Shown in pieces: positions 32,502 through 43,834 of a DNA stretch of 64,000 bases. The stretch covers positions 64,663,001-64,727,000 of the forward strand of contig OY856411.1 of NCBI GenBank assembly GCA_963693085.1, given 5' to 3'. The stretch comes from Alisma plantago-aquatica. Taxonomy: Eukaryota > Streptophyta > Magnoliopsida > Alismatales > Alismataceae. The position numbers were made by a program, and so were the translations under genes. Under the pieces are notes generated by a model that made no database searches, was not told the DNA's origin, and saw only the letters and a program-made list of their open reading frames with translations. Numbering within the stretch: the first letter of the stretch is position 1; every line of letters begins with the position of its first letter.

Positions 32502-34122
32502 TTTTTTTTGGTCGGCTAAAAATCATGTTGCTATATTGAAAATTAAAAACTTTGGGCACTATACAAAGGACCCCTAAAACAAAACCTGTAAATGGAAAAC
32601 ATACTCACGCAGGAGAAACTCCATACCCAACAAAAATAAAAGCCTTGAAACCAACATGCTAATGGTCAAGGAACAAAAGAAAACTAAAAACCTAAGACTA
32701 AGCATCAAGAAGACACGAATCCTGAACATCTCAAGCTAAGGAAACACAGGTTGATGCAGGCCAGGCGCTCAATAGCAAGAGGCCCATCCACAAAGTATGA
32801 GCACCAAAGCCAAGCAGGAAGGCCATGCCCCATCAGGAAGAGAACTCCAGAGCTCCGGTTTCTGCACTTTAATCCTAGGCTGCGATCAGGATCCAGGATT
32901 CAGACAAAGTCCAAATCGATTGCAGAAGGAAGCACGAGGCTCGACCAGCAGAGAAACAGAACCAAGCACTGAAGCAGAACAGAGACTAGGGGATCAAAGG
33001 TTGGAGACCACTGAGGCCTCTCTTTACTAGCATTAAGAACACCCACAAAATGTAAGAAGAGGAGACATGAATCAAACAACATCTTCAACCCCTACTCCTG
33101 GACCAGCTGCAGCACCACGTCCTGAGAGGCTTAATGGAAGACTCTTGTTTGTACATACGCAAACAAACAAACACCATGTCATGGACGCCATTAACTATTG
33201 TTAGCATAGCACCCAACAGCCAAGTAGCTGACCTGCCACAACCTTGAACTTCGGTAGATGTCGTGTACATAGCATCAAACCATCATGCGGAGGAAGAAGC
33301 CCCAAGCTGCTGATTGCACATAGACACTCCAACAAACACCTTGAGAGCGTCACAAAACGACAGTGGGGGGAAACACCCATTGCAGCACGACAGCAACTCA
33401 ATGGCCCTTCAGTCAGCGGTGAACCTCAGCGCGAACACACCAGGTGTGCACCCGGGGCTTGAAGGCGCCAGGGAGACCTAGGGCTGGATGCACCGCCAAG
33501 GTGGAAGAGCTGCCGACCGGACTGGGCATCGCCAGGTTTGTCTTCTCGACCGCCCATCAGCACACTAGCGATGATGACAGGTGAGAAACCCTCTGTAGAT
33601 CAGGGACCCCCGATCAAGAGGCGTCGCCACGAAGCAGAGTCGATGGGCCGTCTGCCAAGACCAGCGCGGGAAGGCAGGAGCTAGAGAAGGAACAAGGGAG
33701 GGCGAAGCAACCGTGCTTGAAACCGGATCCAACAGGAGGCGGCTCCTCTCCACCCGTCCCTATTAACGAGGTGGAGTCAACAACAGTTGTTGCTGCCGCA
33801 CGACCTAGGATCTAGCTTCGGCGCTGCGCCCCGCCTCCTTCTCACTCCAAGCCGAGAACCGCCCTAGACGCCGATGACCAGATCTGCTCGGGGGGGGGGG
33901 GGGGGGGGACATCCGCTCCACGCCGCGCATCACGTACTCCAGGACATCGCACCTTAACTCCAAGACTTCGCACCGATCTTCACTCGGACCTTGGTGAGGC
34001 TGCGTGGTAGCCAGAGGGAGGAAGAGCCAAGGGAGCGCTCCCTCCCCCCAGCGGCTGCCGCCGGGAGTCCTAGAGAGATGGGGGAGCAGAAGACCTAGAG
34101 AGAAGGGGGAGCGGCCCTCTTT
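32502..34122 (-). mobile_element. Poly(A)-tailed retroposed sequence, LINE-like, no clear ORF
   Basis: An 18 bp duplication flanks this 1.6 kb block. Read on the minus strand it starts with a GC-rich, pyrimidine-rich leader (GAGGGCCGCTCCCCCTTC) and ends in a poly(A) tail after AGCCGACC. Long duplications and a tail mean LINE-mediated insertion. It lacks RT, endonuclease and RNase H. It could be a LINE with its coding part deleted, a non-autonomous LINE derivative, or a processed copy of a host transcript. Its 5' end does not resemble the LINE at 18507. The small frames inside are not recognisable. Confidence 0.65.
33890..33908. repeat. G19 homopolymer
   Basis: A run of 19 G lies inside the retroposed block. 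It lies in its GC-rich leader. The length may be affected by sequencing error. Confidence 0.9.
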
Positions 34123-34140
34123 TTTTAGTATGTATTTATT
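34123..34140. repeat. Target-site duplication of retroposon, copy 2
   Basis: TTTTAGTATGTATTTATT pairs with 32484-32501 and marks the 5' end of the minus-strand insert. Confidence 0.7.
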
Positions 34141-35289
34141 AGTAATAAGGTTGTCTTAAATACCTTGTCATTATCGATAGTGCAGACAAAATAAATTTTC
34201 ATCATTACTAATATTAGCAATCACATAATTTAAGTGCATATATTAATAAGGACAAGATAATTTGTTAGTTGTTTTCAGTCTTAGTGATCACATAATTATG
34301 TCACATATATAATAACACAATATAAATTGTTAGTTACTGATAGTATTAGTGGTCGAATAATTCTAATTGCATTTACTATTAATGATAATTTTAATAATAT
34401 GATTACAAAAGATAATAAAGGCGTCTTTTACAGTCATAAAAAACTTTAATGACAAATATTAAACTAATATTACATTTATTAGTATCTATTTTTATAAATA
34501 TCAATATAAAGACATACTTAGCTTTGAAAATTGACATAATTTCTTATGAGAGAATATCTCATTTTATTTATAGTCAACAATGATCTATAAGGAATAAACT
34601 ACATGGCAAGAACATTTTACATTGCCCCTTATATGAGTGATACATATATCTCAATAAATGTGGTCATACAAAAAAAAATCTTGATCTTCATGCCACGGTA
34701 AAATGACTTATCAAAACTTCATATCTACAATTTCATTTGGAGTTGTTCCTTTAATAGAAAACAAAAACGCCTCAATGGTGCATATTAGTTATTTGAAGCA
34801 TGCATTTATTTCATAGCTATCCTATATACGATCGTGTGATCCATTCAAATAAGAACCTTCTTGAGATGTAGGTCATTAGTGCCTCCAATGTTTACAAGTG
34901 CCTGAGCTATACTCTTTCCAAATCTAATTGTCATGATTGAAAAGACTTGAGTACTTGACAAGATTTTCATAGATACCATATAAACTAATTAAATGTACAA
35001 ATAAACCTAGAAAATGGAATAAACTTTGTAGTAAGTTATATGTATCACATCTTATTTAAAAATCATCGTGAGGATACATGAATAAGAAAGATTGATACAT
35101 GCCATGATGTAATTTTATAATGCACAACCAAAGTGATTTGAGTAAAAAAAAATACATATAAGATCACAAGTAGACGTCAAACATAAACATATATGTTTGC
35201 TACTCTTTTATGGGACACTACCAAACATGCATGTCTAGTAGTTAAAGTTCTCAAGAAGATTGTTTTTTATCTAGAACAGGGGATCATAA
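34141..35289. other. AT-rich intergenic stretch
   Basis: No gene or repeat end is recognised. The composition is strongly A+T-rich throughout. Confidence 0.5.
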
Positions 35290-35507
35290 AACATTTGAGG
35301 GAGCACTAGATCTTTCCGGGCTAGTTCACATTAATTATCATATTCGAGTCTGAGTGTTGGGTCAAGTTCACGTCTAACAATTTCAGGTTATATTGGGTTT
35401 CAATTAAACACCAAGTTGGGTTAGGTCAGGTGCAGGTTTAGATGTTCTCCGGGTTTAAATAGGCGGACTTGGGTTTCTTAGTTCAGGTCAGCTTTTTGCC
35501 ACCTCTA
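35290..35507. mobile_element. hAT-like fragment with a TAGAGGTGGCAAA end
   Basis: The right end reads GCTTTTTGCCACCTCTA, which on the other strand begins TAGAGGTGGCAAAAAG, a terminal sequence typical of nDart-like hAT elements. Inside are GGGTTGGGT-like stretches such as GTTGGGTTAGGTCAGG. I could not find a matching left end, so the left boundary is a guess. Confidence 0.35.
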
Positions 35508-35859
35508 GTTGGGAGAGACGATATAATTGGTCATGAGTTTGTTAACTCCAAAAATCCATTTGACAAGCATGTTGATTCAAGTAAACTATCATTCAATTAA
35601 CCTTATACTATTGATCGATCCAAAACAATTTACTATCCAAAAACCATTTATGGTCAATTGGTCATGCATAATTTCAGCCAACGAGCAGTGATCAATATGA
35701 CAAACTAGTGTCCACAAACATTGGGAATGCATCCATATATAGGTGGAGTCGATAACAATAGGTGATGCTGATGTCTTTTAAAGCACTTTCACTATGAGTA
35801 TTACCTTGTGTCATCGTAAATGATCACAACAGAATGAATATTTCCAATAGGAGCTTTCA

Positions 35860-36330
35860 CTCGGAAGGGTAATTTCATTGAATGAAACTTCATGCTCTTT
35901 TGGCTATAAATAAGGGTGTATTTGGCAATGAAGTCAGCAACTTTGTTAGCTTCCTGGTACATTGGTGCACTGCATCAGGATATGTCCCTACTGTTTGAGC
36001 ATAGTGTTTACCTTCTTGGAACTGGAATTGAGAGGGTTTTTAAATATGGTTCCAGATCACCTGTTCGTATCTGTTATTCCAGGAATAAGGTGTGCTTTTC
36101 AAGATTGCCCACTATCAAAGTTTCTTGCATGGTTTTTATTATTGAGCCCAAATAAAAGCTCTTGGCCAGCGCGTCGTGTTTGTGTGTGTGTATGGGGGGG
36201 GGGGGGGCAAAGCTGCAAGCTGTATGCCATATAGAAGGGAAGGCTTCTCTTTGCGCTCGATAGTATATTTTAAGTTCATACGTCGCTTTGTTTAAAGTTG
36301 AATCGCAGATAATTGGGGTCGTAACCAGGC
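35860..36330 (-). pseudogene. Decayed LINE RNase H fragment
   Basis: On the minus strand, ALAKSFYLGSII and ETLIVGN are followed by YLKTLSI and finally YQEANKVADFIAKYTL. The last is the NxVADfiA block at the end of RVT_3-type RNase H in plant LINEs. Stops interrupt the frame several times, and a 14-G run (36194-36207) disturbs the N-terminal side. This is a separate LINE remnant, unrelated in position to the one at 3423-18510. Confidence 0.45.
36194..36207. repeat. GT repeat followed by G14
   Basis: A short GTGTGT stretch runs into 14 G. It lies inside the decayed LINE fragment. Confidence 0.9.
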
Positions 36331-36472
36331 CCAGATGTGCTAGAAATTCATTCTGAAGGTGGATTAGCATTAAGTGTTGAATTCTGCAAATGGTCGCATT
36401 ATACATGTAGCTTTTAAGAAAGACATGCATTTTGAAAGCTACCGTTGAATCAGTTATAAAAGTGCAGCACAC

Positions 36473-38147
36473 AAACTATAAGTGTAGAATGAATCTTGAA
36501 ATTTTTCCTATACAATCTTGCAATGGTAGATTTTTAATTATAGAAGACAACTCAACCCTTCAAATAGTATAACTTCATACAATCTAACTACTGGAAGTTC
36601 GTTTGGGGAGCTAAGTAAACTGGCTTTCGTCAATTTCAGTAGATGCAATCCCTATAAATAGTTAAATTTTTATAGGACCGTACGAACCAAATGGCAACAA
36701 AGTAAACATATATTTTCGGGTCATATGTGAAAGTTCAATACATCATTTTGGTGACACTAATATAGGAGTCTATATCACAACTAAAATTCAGATAATGAAC
36801 CTCTCGGCTATCAAGACAATGGATGGCCTTCCGCCAAGCTTTCTGAAACATACTTCCAACCAAGTATTTTCTCTTTCTAAATCATCAACTAGTAAAGTGT
36901 CCCAGAAATACTTCATTCCCCACCTTCATGGAATCAACATTTACTTCACCAAGAAACTTGCAGCAATCACACTTATTTGATATGCATCCAACAAGTAGCC
37001 CAGAGTTCTCATGCCAGCATCCGCTAGCAGATTGCCAGTTCACCTAGCAATTTTTCTGCATTACTCCATCCTGGAGACTAAGCTCTACTTAGCAAAGCAT
37101 TGCTTGATTTCTCCGATTTTGCTCAAGACCCAGACCCTAAATTGAGAAATCATCAATATTTGAATTCCTGTAAGGAACATACGATGTTTGTGTAAAAATA
37201 AAACAATAAAATTTAAAATGGGCGACCAAGCATCTAGAAATCAGCAAATCTTATTGATCTGGCTAATTTGAAGAATTAAAATGGATACAATCATAAAGAC
37301 TGAGCATTGATGTATACCTAGGCAAAAATTTACACTAGTATAAAATTGCATGTGAAAAATATGTTTGAATAATGATATGTATGTTCAATCTAGTCTTTAG
37401 ATCCAAAACATTAGAAGAAAGGAAAGGGTGACATTATCATGAAAAGTGAAGATAAATCTAACAAACGTACCATCTTCCCTGCTAATGAAAGTGAACATCT
37501 GATAAGCAAATATTATTGCACAAATTACAAGATTCACAGTCTGGGTATATTTGTTAAGCGTTTATTCATATCAGGAGAAATTAGTTTTGAAGAATGGCAA
37601 TCGTATTAAAGATCACACCGACAATCGTATTAAAGATCACACCACACTTACTGGTGGAAATAAGAGGATCAGAGGAAAGAAAGTAATATGCAGCAAACCG
37701 AAGGGAAGAATTGCTTCAAATGAAAACACTAGAGAAAATAGAACCAACAACATCAACACCGCGCCCCCAAAGTTCTGTCACCTGCATCCTACCAAACTCA
37801 AGGGATGACATAAGTAATTACTTGAATACATTGTTTCAATCTGCAATTCATTGTAAATCATGTCAGGAAAAGTATTATTGAATTAATAGTTGATTATTGA
37901 ATTAATAGTTGATATTTTTCTTCAGGATGGTGAAGTACCAAAGCAGGTGACGAGACAATTCAGGTACTGCTGATAGAATCGCTAGGATTGAATCATTAAC
38001 AGCTGATTTAGCAGTTTTCTTTTTACTCATTGCTCGACTGACAACACTGAGAATGAAGGGGAGAATCCCTTAATCGCTGGATTTGATGCTTGTACCAATA
38101 ACAAATCTATCAACAACAGTTTCAAAAAAGCTGAAGCCAACACTCAT
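36473..38147. other. Unassigned stretch, two small tandem duplications
   Basis: I cannot assign this interval. CAATCGTATTAAAGATCACA is repeated with a 24-base period at 37598-37645, and ATTGAATTAATAGTTGATT with a 19-base period at 37877-37914. A TTTTTCTTCAGGATGGTG stretch at 37915-37932 looks like a splice acceptor, but no exon chain is visible. Small frames here are not recognisable. Confidence 0.4.
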
Positions 38148-38155
38148 GTTCTAGG

Positions 38156-38746
38156 CATAGTTTTGAAACCCGACCCGACCCGGCCAGTTGAACCTCCACC
38201 CGGCAAGTCGTGCGGGTCGGGTGGGGCTAAAACCAAATCTTGGCCAAGACCTGGAGTTGACCCGATGAGCCGGGCGGTTCAACCGCCGACCCGTGACCCG
38301 ACCCTCAGTCAAAAACCCGATCGGGTTTTGTTGGTTTTATTTTCTGTTCCCAAAATGACCATTCAACTTGTTTTAATGTCCTTTCATGCAGCCCCGACTA
38401 TGACATGAACAGATATATTCACTTATTTAATATCTTATCACTTATTTAAAGTATAGTAAGAATAATTATTTGCTTCTTTGTGAATAGATACTTGGTTTTG
38501 TATGTTTTATGTATTATAGTTCATAATCTCATGGTTTCATACAGTAGATTATGTGTGTATTTATACACACTTATGTTATTATATATATGCACTTACATAT
38601 TATGTAACATACATGTACATACATGTATGTATATGGTGTAATGTTGACATCACCGGGTCAACCCGAGTCGACCCGGCGGTTGAACCAGAGACCTACGACC
38701 CAGAAGCTTTGTTGGGTCGACCTCTGAGTCTGGTCTGAAAACCTTG
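38156..38746. mobile_element. hAT-like non-autonomous transposon 2
   Basis: The element is 591 bp and flanked by a perfect 8 bp duplication GTTCTAGG (38148-38155 and 38747-38754). Its ends are CATAGTTTTGAAAC and, on the other strand, CAAGGTTTTCAGAC (10 of 14 matching). Both sub-terminal regions are rich in GACCCG/CGGGTC, which can fold on each other. The middle is AT-rich with TACATGTACATAC repeats. No transposase is encoded. An 8 bp duplication and CA...TG ends fit hAT. Confidence 0.75.
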
Positions 38747-38754
38747 GTTCTAGG

Positions 38755-38918
38755 TACTTTCCAAGACAATAAGAAACCATAGAACAGAGATGAGGGTCAA
38801 AAGAAATGGCCCCTAACTTCTCTCAAGTTCATCTCCAGAAACAATCCTTGTATCAAGAAACCTCACAGGGTCATTAGTTCCATGAGGAATGGCCACCGAA
38901 CAAAAGTTCACCGAAGAA
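38755..38918. other. Short unassigned spacer
   Basis: This spacer lies between the hAT-like element and copia element C. I see nothing recognisable. Confidence 0.4.
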
Positions 38919-39076
38919 GATAATATTGATATGTTTTATGCTTAATTTTATTGTATAAATTAGACTTGTTTTTGTCTTTAGCCTTTTTGTTTCCCATATC
39001 TACTAATTCTTATCCTATAATGAGAGTGTCTTATATTTTTTCAAACATATCAAATAATGATTTATATATTTCTATA
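38919..39076 (+). repeat. Element C 5' LTR
   Basis: About 158 bp, ending TATTTCTATA before the primer-binding site TGGTATCAGA. It shares TTTTATG...TTAGACTTG...TCTTTAGC with the LTRs at 43657 and 44941. The TG and CA ends have decayed, so the left boundary is uncertain by a few bases. Confidence 0.65.
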
Positions 39077-39086
39077 TGGTATCAGA
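39077..39086 (+). other. Element C primer-binding site
   Basis: TGGTATCAGA follows the LTR directly and matches the initiator tRNA-Met complement. Confidence 0.75.
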
Positions 39087-39612
39087 CGGTTATGGTCCTC
39101 CTTAGTCTTTCCCCTCCCCAACCCTAACGCTTCCCACCTCCTCCTTCCCTCTTTATCCAGCCGCTACCCCCAATCCACTTCTTCCCACTGCCAACCCCCC
39201 TCTCCCCTCTTCCGTTGTTGCACCTCTATTTGTCCCTGCTGCTCCATCGCCCCGCCTCACTTTCCCCTCATGCCGTGAGCCCACATCCCCTCTCTCCCTT
39301 CCTAAACCCTCCACCGCCATCCCTTCCCCCTCCAAACAATCCTTCGCCAGCCACCACCCCTCCTTCCCTCTTCCAACCTGCCGCCAGCCCTCCATCTCCC
39401 TCCTTGCCTACTTTCCTCTGCCGTTGACCCCCCTCCATCCCCTCCTTATTGTCTGTCACCCCCCCCCACACACACACACACACCATCTGCCCCATCACCC
39501 TTCACCATAGCCCATACGCTCACCGTCCTCTACCACCTCCAGCCCCTATCTAGCAGTCGACGTTCCCCTCCATCTTTGTCTCCCTACTGCCTAGTGCAAC
39601 CATTGTTGTTCC

Positions 39613-39644
<32 letters not shown>

Positions 39645-39838
39645 GCTTAATCTTCCACTCCTTCGTCTACCAGCACATTCTGAAATAGCCCGTAAAAGAC
39701 GGAAAGGTGCCATTTTTCCTCTGCCTACATCAAATGGTGGAGTAAATCTCTCGTTGTGGTAGTGTAGGTCCTCTTTGCCTCTCTTAGTTTCCCCTGTGGG
39801 TTTCTCTGATCCACTAATACAGATCCTGCTATTACTGT
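39087..39838 (+). other. Element C pyrimidine-rich leader
   Basis: The leader is extremely C/T-rich on the + strand (39100-39650), including C9 followed by a CA repeat at 39460-39483 and a CT repeat at 39616-39646. The open frames on both strands here (Pro/Ser-rich or Gly/Arg-rich) come from composition. The leaders at 43846 and 45127 have the same character. Confidence 0.6.
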
Positions 39839-40353
39839 CAGTGTTTCAAAAAGCAGTTCATGCAGCCGCATATGCAGTTCAGACCCTTGATTGAACCGCA
39901 TATGGGAAATCAATGTCTAAAACGGACCCTGGCCGCATATAAGGCTGATTAATCCCTGATTTGAATGGTCAAACTGCTAAGATGACAATTTTTTAACATT
40001 ACCCCCTATTATTTATGTAACTAAAACCACCATCTACTTTCAGCCTACCTTCTGCTTCCATTTCCTCATTTTACATTACATTCATCTATAGTTGTTTTAT
40101 ATTTAGCTCATTATTGCATATTTGTGTATATTGAAGTTGTGTTTGATTGCATATTTGCATGATTGCATATTTGCATGATTGCATCTTAATTATATATATT
40201 TACAAATTAAATATTTAATTGTATGATTATTGTATATTTATATAGATATCATAATTAAAAAAATACCAAAACTGCATATACTCTCGTGTACCACATATAC
40301 TCTATTAAGTGACTTCTCCAAACATACAACGCATACCGCTTTTTAAAACTATG
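39839..40353. mobile_element. hAT-like non-autonomous transposon 3
   Basis: This 515 bp insert sits in element C's leader. Its ends are CAGTGTTTCAAAAAGC and, on the other strand, CATAGTTTTAAAAAGC (12 of 16). The flanks ATTACTGT and GTTGTTGT agree at 5 of 8. It shares GCATATACTCT and CCGCATAT stretches with the element at 30806-31527, so the two are probably one family. No transposase frame. Confidence 0.55.
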
Positions 40354-40383
40354 GTTGTTGTTGCTTAGTGTTTTTATCATACT

Positions 40384-41290
40384 ATGTCTTCTTCTTCTTT
40401 GTGCGTGTCACCACCCCGTATCTCATAGCATCTACAGATCATCCCCGATCTCTGTGTTACCCCGTGAAACTTGATGGATCAAACTATTATCTTTGATCTT
40501 TTTTGTTTGAACTCTATGTTAAAGCTAAGGGTGCTTCTTCTCCCATATCTCTTTCGTTGTTTCGACCCCTCTTGATGCATCGGTTGGTGAAAAGGCCAAA
40601 CAAGCCCACACTCAGTGAACCAAAGATGATTCAGGTGTGATGACATGGATGGTTAACAACGTCGAACTGAAGATTAGTCTGTCTCTACTCCTCCTTCAGA
40701 ATGCTAAAGCCATGTGGGATCAACCTCCCATGTGTAATCTCATCAACAGAACCCGAAGAAGGTCTTTGACAACTTCAAGAATTTGGCAAAAAAAGAATAC
40801 TCAATTGATGGATCTGTAGAAGATTATTACAACAAGTGCTTGACACTCTGGGATGAATATTAAGTGTATTATCCTCTCTCTTTTGACATCAAATAAGTTC
40901 AGTGCCAATGTAATGAACTTCAATTACTTCAATTCTTGGCTGGACTCCCTCACTCTTTTTCTACTATTTCTGACCAAATCTTATCTAGTGATCCATGCCT
41001 ACTCTACGGGATGTTCTAAACTCTAAATTGTGTTCAATGCCTCACATCCATGTCATCCCTACTCTTAGGTAACTCTACTCTTGCAATCCACTCCATTGAC
41101 TTTAGTAAAAGCCGTGGACGTAGAAGCGGTCGCGATCGCAATCGTGGTCATTTATCTGGTGACCCTGGATGAGGTCCTCCACCTGGATTTGGATGAGGAC
41201 AACCTCCTACCGAGAATTGATTCTGCAACTTTTGTGGGTGAACAAACTACACTGAAGATTGTTGATTTCATGAGTGAACCAAGTTACATA
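40384..41290 (+). pseudogene. Element C gag
   Basis: Starting at an ATG (40384), the + strand gives gag text in three shifting frames. QNPKKVFDNFKNLAKKEYS and DEY occur around 40750-40860, then LLQFLAGLPHSFSTISDQIL near 40925-40985, and a zinc knuckle CNFCG..NYTEDC at 41224-41265. The Trp expected after CNFCG is a TGA stop. Stops and frameshifts are frequent. The text parallels element D gag. Confidence 0.6.
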
Positions 41291-42010
41291 TGATGCTTCC
41301 GATGATACATCTATTGCTGCCTCCAGTTCTACCATCCCCATTATTGAGTGGATCCGCTCAGAGTTTAAGAAACTCCTTCAGCCATGCCTACCTTCGCAGA
41401 CTACGACTAGGGATGGAGGTTGTTACGTTTTACTTGCTTCTCCTGCAACCTATGGTAAAAATAAATGGGTCATTAACTCAAGTGCATCCACTCATATTCT
41501 GATTGTTCTGCACTTTTTTCTACCCTTTCTAAACAACTAGAGTTCCACCAGTTACTGTGGTTGATGGAACTCAGTCCCCAGTGCACAGAATTGGAACTAC
41601 TCTCAATCTTCTAATTTTCCCTTATGTGTTATATGTTCTAAGATTTCCTTTCAATTTGCTATTTGTCAGTAAACTGTTAAGATTCTTCAATGCTCCATCA
41701 CTTTTGAACCTGAGGATTATGTTTTTCAGGATTTCCGCATGAAGACAAGGATTGGTCTGGACCATGAGGGATCAAGTGGACTATACTACCTGGATGTATT
41801 AAGATATGTTGTTGCTCTACTTTCTTCCTAAGAGACTAGCCTACAATGATACTATCGTCTGTGACATCCATCCATTATTGAGCTCCATCCGTTGCTAAGC
41901 TGAAATGTTTGTTTCTTGAGATACCAGATAAAACCTTCCATTATGAAACTTGTTAATTTGGAAAACAAACTTGGGTTGTGTTTCATAAGAATAAAGACAT
42001 TCGTTCTAAA
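41291..42010 (+). pseudogene. Element C protease and pre-integrase
   Basis: WVINSSASTHI near 41466 stands for the WVIDSGAsdHI protease block, with the catalytic Asp-Ser-Gly changed to Asn-Ser-Ser. Further on, VFQDFRMKTRIGLDHEGSSGLYYLD (41720-41795, in pieces) is the usual block before the pre-integrase zinc region. Frame changes separate them. The protease would be inactive. Confidence 0.55.
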
Positions 42011-42720
42011 AATTTCTCGGATACAGTTTATGCTGACATATGAGGAACATGTTCTATTACTAGCCTCTCACGCTATTTATGAATTTCATTGATGATTGCT
42101 CTCAGGCGACTTGGCTATTTCCTTTAAAAGATCACAGTAAAATTTTGGACACTGTTACTACTTTCTTTGTAGAAATCCAAACTCAGTTCGACAAAACTGT
42201 CAAAAGAAATTGAACTGATAATGCTTTAGAATTCATGAAAAAATCTATTGGCTTGTTTTGTACCACTCGTGGTACAAACTCTACACATCACAACAAAATG
42301 ATGTGGTAGAGAGGAGAAATTGTCATCTGTTTGATGAAGCATGTGCCATTCTTCTTCACTAACATGTCCCAGAGAGTTTTTTGCCCGAAGCACTCTCTGG
42401 TGCATGCTACTTGATTCATCGAATGCCCTCGTCAATTCTGAAAAGTCAAGTCCCCTACACTTTACTCTATCCAACTGTGCCACTTTTTTCAGTACCTCCT
42501 CCATTCTTTGGCAACACATGTTTTGTTAAGAATCTTTGCCCCAGGATAACTAAACTTGACCCCTGCTCCACTAAGGGATTTTTTGTGGGATATTCTAGAA
42601 CTCAAAAAGGATATCTATCGATGTTATGATTCTGCCAATCGACATTGGTTTGTCAGTACTGATGTGATCTTTTGTTAACACATGTCATACTACTCTGAAA
42701 AAGGGTCTGTTTTATCTAGT
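42011..42720 (+). pseudogene. Element C integrase
   Basis: Scattered blocks include FVYADI near 42025, MIALRRLGYF (from DDcSRatWLF) near 42090 and a degraded NNGVVERKNRHL block near 42300. After these come the tail region PPPFFGNTCFVKN near 42500 and FFVGYSRTQKGY at 42572-42610. VFSTDVIF-like text follows at 42650. The order is right for a copia integrase but all frames are broken. Confidence 0.55.
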
Positions 42721-42979
42721 GATCTACTGGATCTTACTCCACTCCCTTAGGTTATGGAAGATGTTCCTACAAGAGAAACTAAAGTTCTTGCTCCACCCCT
42801 TAAAGTTTACAACAAAATGCCAAAGGTTACAGTCACCTCATTGGCCCCTAACAACCACATCATCTTTTGTCAGCAGATCACAACACCTCTCAGGTAATTT
42901 CTGACCTATACCTTTCCATAAGTCAAACAAGGGGTGTTTAGCATCCTATAAGTAATTTTTTATCTACTAATAATCGGGG

Positions 42980-43656
42980 TGCTAGCTTTTCCTTCCTTAC
43001 TATTGTTATCTTTGTTGCATCTATACCAAAGAATGCTACTGAAGCATTACAACATCGTTCTTGGCGTCAAGTTATGGAAATTGAGATGGCTGCTCTTTGC
43101 GGTCGACAAACGTGGGATCTTGTCGATCGTCCTCAAGATTGCCCTACAGTTGGATGTTGTTAGATATTCACTATTAAATACCAACCTGATGGTATGTTGA
43201 ACGACTGAAAGCTCGCCTAGTTTTGAAAGGTCTAAGGACTCAACTTTTGGAGGCAATCTAGTTACATGGCATAGTAAGAAGCAGACTATAGTTTCTCGAT
43301 CTAATGTTGTAGTAGAATATAGAGCTATGGTTCATACTGCTTGTGAATTCATGTGCATCGAAGGGCTCCTCAAGGAATTTGATATCTTTGATTCTGATCA
43401 TATTCTAATGCACTACGTTAATAAAGCCTCCATTTTTATTGCCAACAAACCCATTTTTCATGAGTGCACCAAGCATATCGAGGTCGATTGCCACTTTGTT
43501 CATGAATCTGTTCTCTCTAGTCGCATATGCAGTCCTTATCTCCGGACAGAAGATCAGGTTGTTGACATCTTCACCAAGATACTTCCTAAGACTCACTTTG
43601 CTACACCGGTGGACAAGTTTGCCATTTTTGACATCTATGCTCCAGCTTAAGGGGGA
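42980..43656 (+). pseudogene. Element C RT start fused to RNase H (internal deletion)
   Basis: EMAALCGRQTWDLVD and IKYQPDGM around 43075-43195 are the first blocks of copia RT. RNase H text follows within about 60 bases, without the catalytic RT core. The frame 43327-43650 gives VHTACEFMCIEGLLKEF, IANKPIFHECTKHIEVDCHF and QVVDIFTKILP, the usual copia RNase H and tail. The run AAGGGGGA at 43649-43656 is the polypurine tract. About 500 residues of RT are missing. Confidence 0.7.
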
Positions 43657-43834
43657 TTAATAGTATATATTATTTATGTTTTATGTTTTATTGTGTGCTT
43701 TAGACTTGTATTGCCTTTAGCTTTTCTTTTATTCCATATTTTCTAAGTCTATTCCTCAAGTACTCTCTTATCCTTTAAAAGAAAGTACCTTGCATTTTTT
43801 TTGACACATCAAATAAAGGTTTTCTTATTCTATA
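43657..43834 (+). repeat. Element C second LTR
   Basis: 178 bp, beginning TTAATAGTATA after the polypurine run and ending TTATTCTATA before a second primer-binding site TGGTATCAGA at 43835. It aligns with 38919-39076 and 44941-45115. Confidence 0.75.

Larger units (their letters stand above)
38919..43834 (+). mobile_element. Short-LTR Ty1/copia element C
   Basis: Element C has a 5' LTR (about 38919-39076), a primer-binding site (39077), a C-rich leader with a hAT-like insert, and gag, protease and integrase remnants. An RT cut down to its first block, an RNase H remnant, a polypurine run and a second LTR (43657-43834) follow. All frames are badly broken. After the second LTR a primer-binding site appears again, so LTR-leader units continue to 46164. 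It belongs to the same broad copia group as D (similar gag and zinc-knuckle text). Confidence 0.75.

Noticed and set aside
35290..35507. A complete hAT element ending at 35507
   Set aside because: Only the right end TTTGCCACCTCTA is convincing. No matching left end or 8 bp duplication was found, so it is kept only as a low-confidence fragment.
39057..39500. Overlapping open frames on both strands (Pro/Ser-rich and Gly/Arg-rich)
   Set aside because: These are products of the C/T-rich leader of element C. The same character recurs in the two other C leaders without frame conservation.
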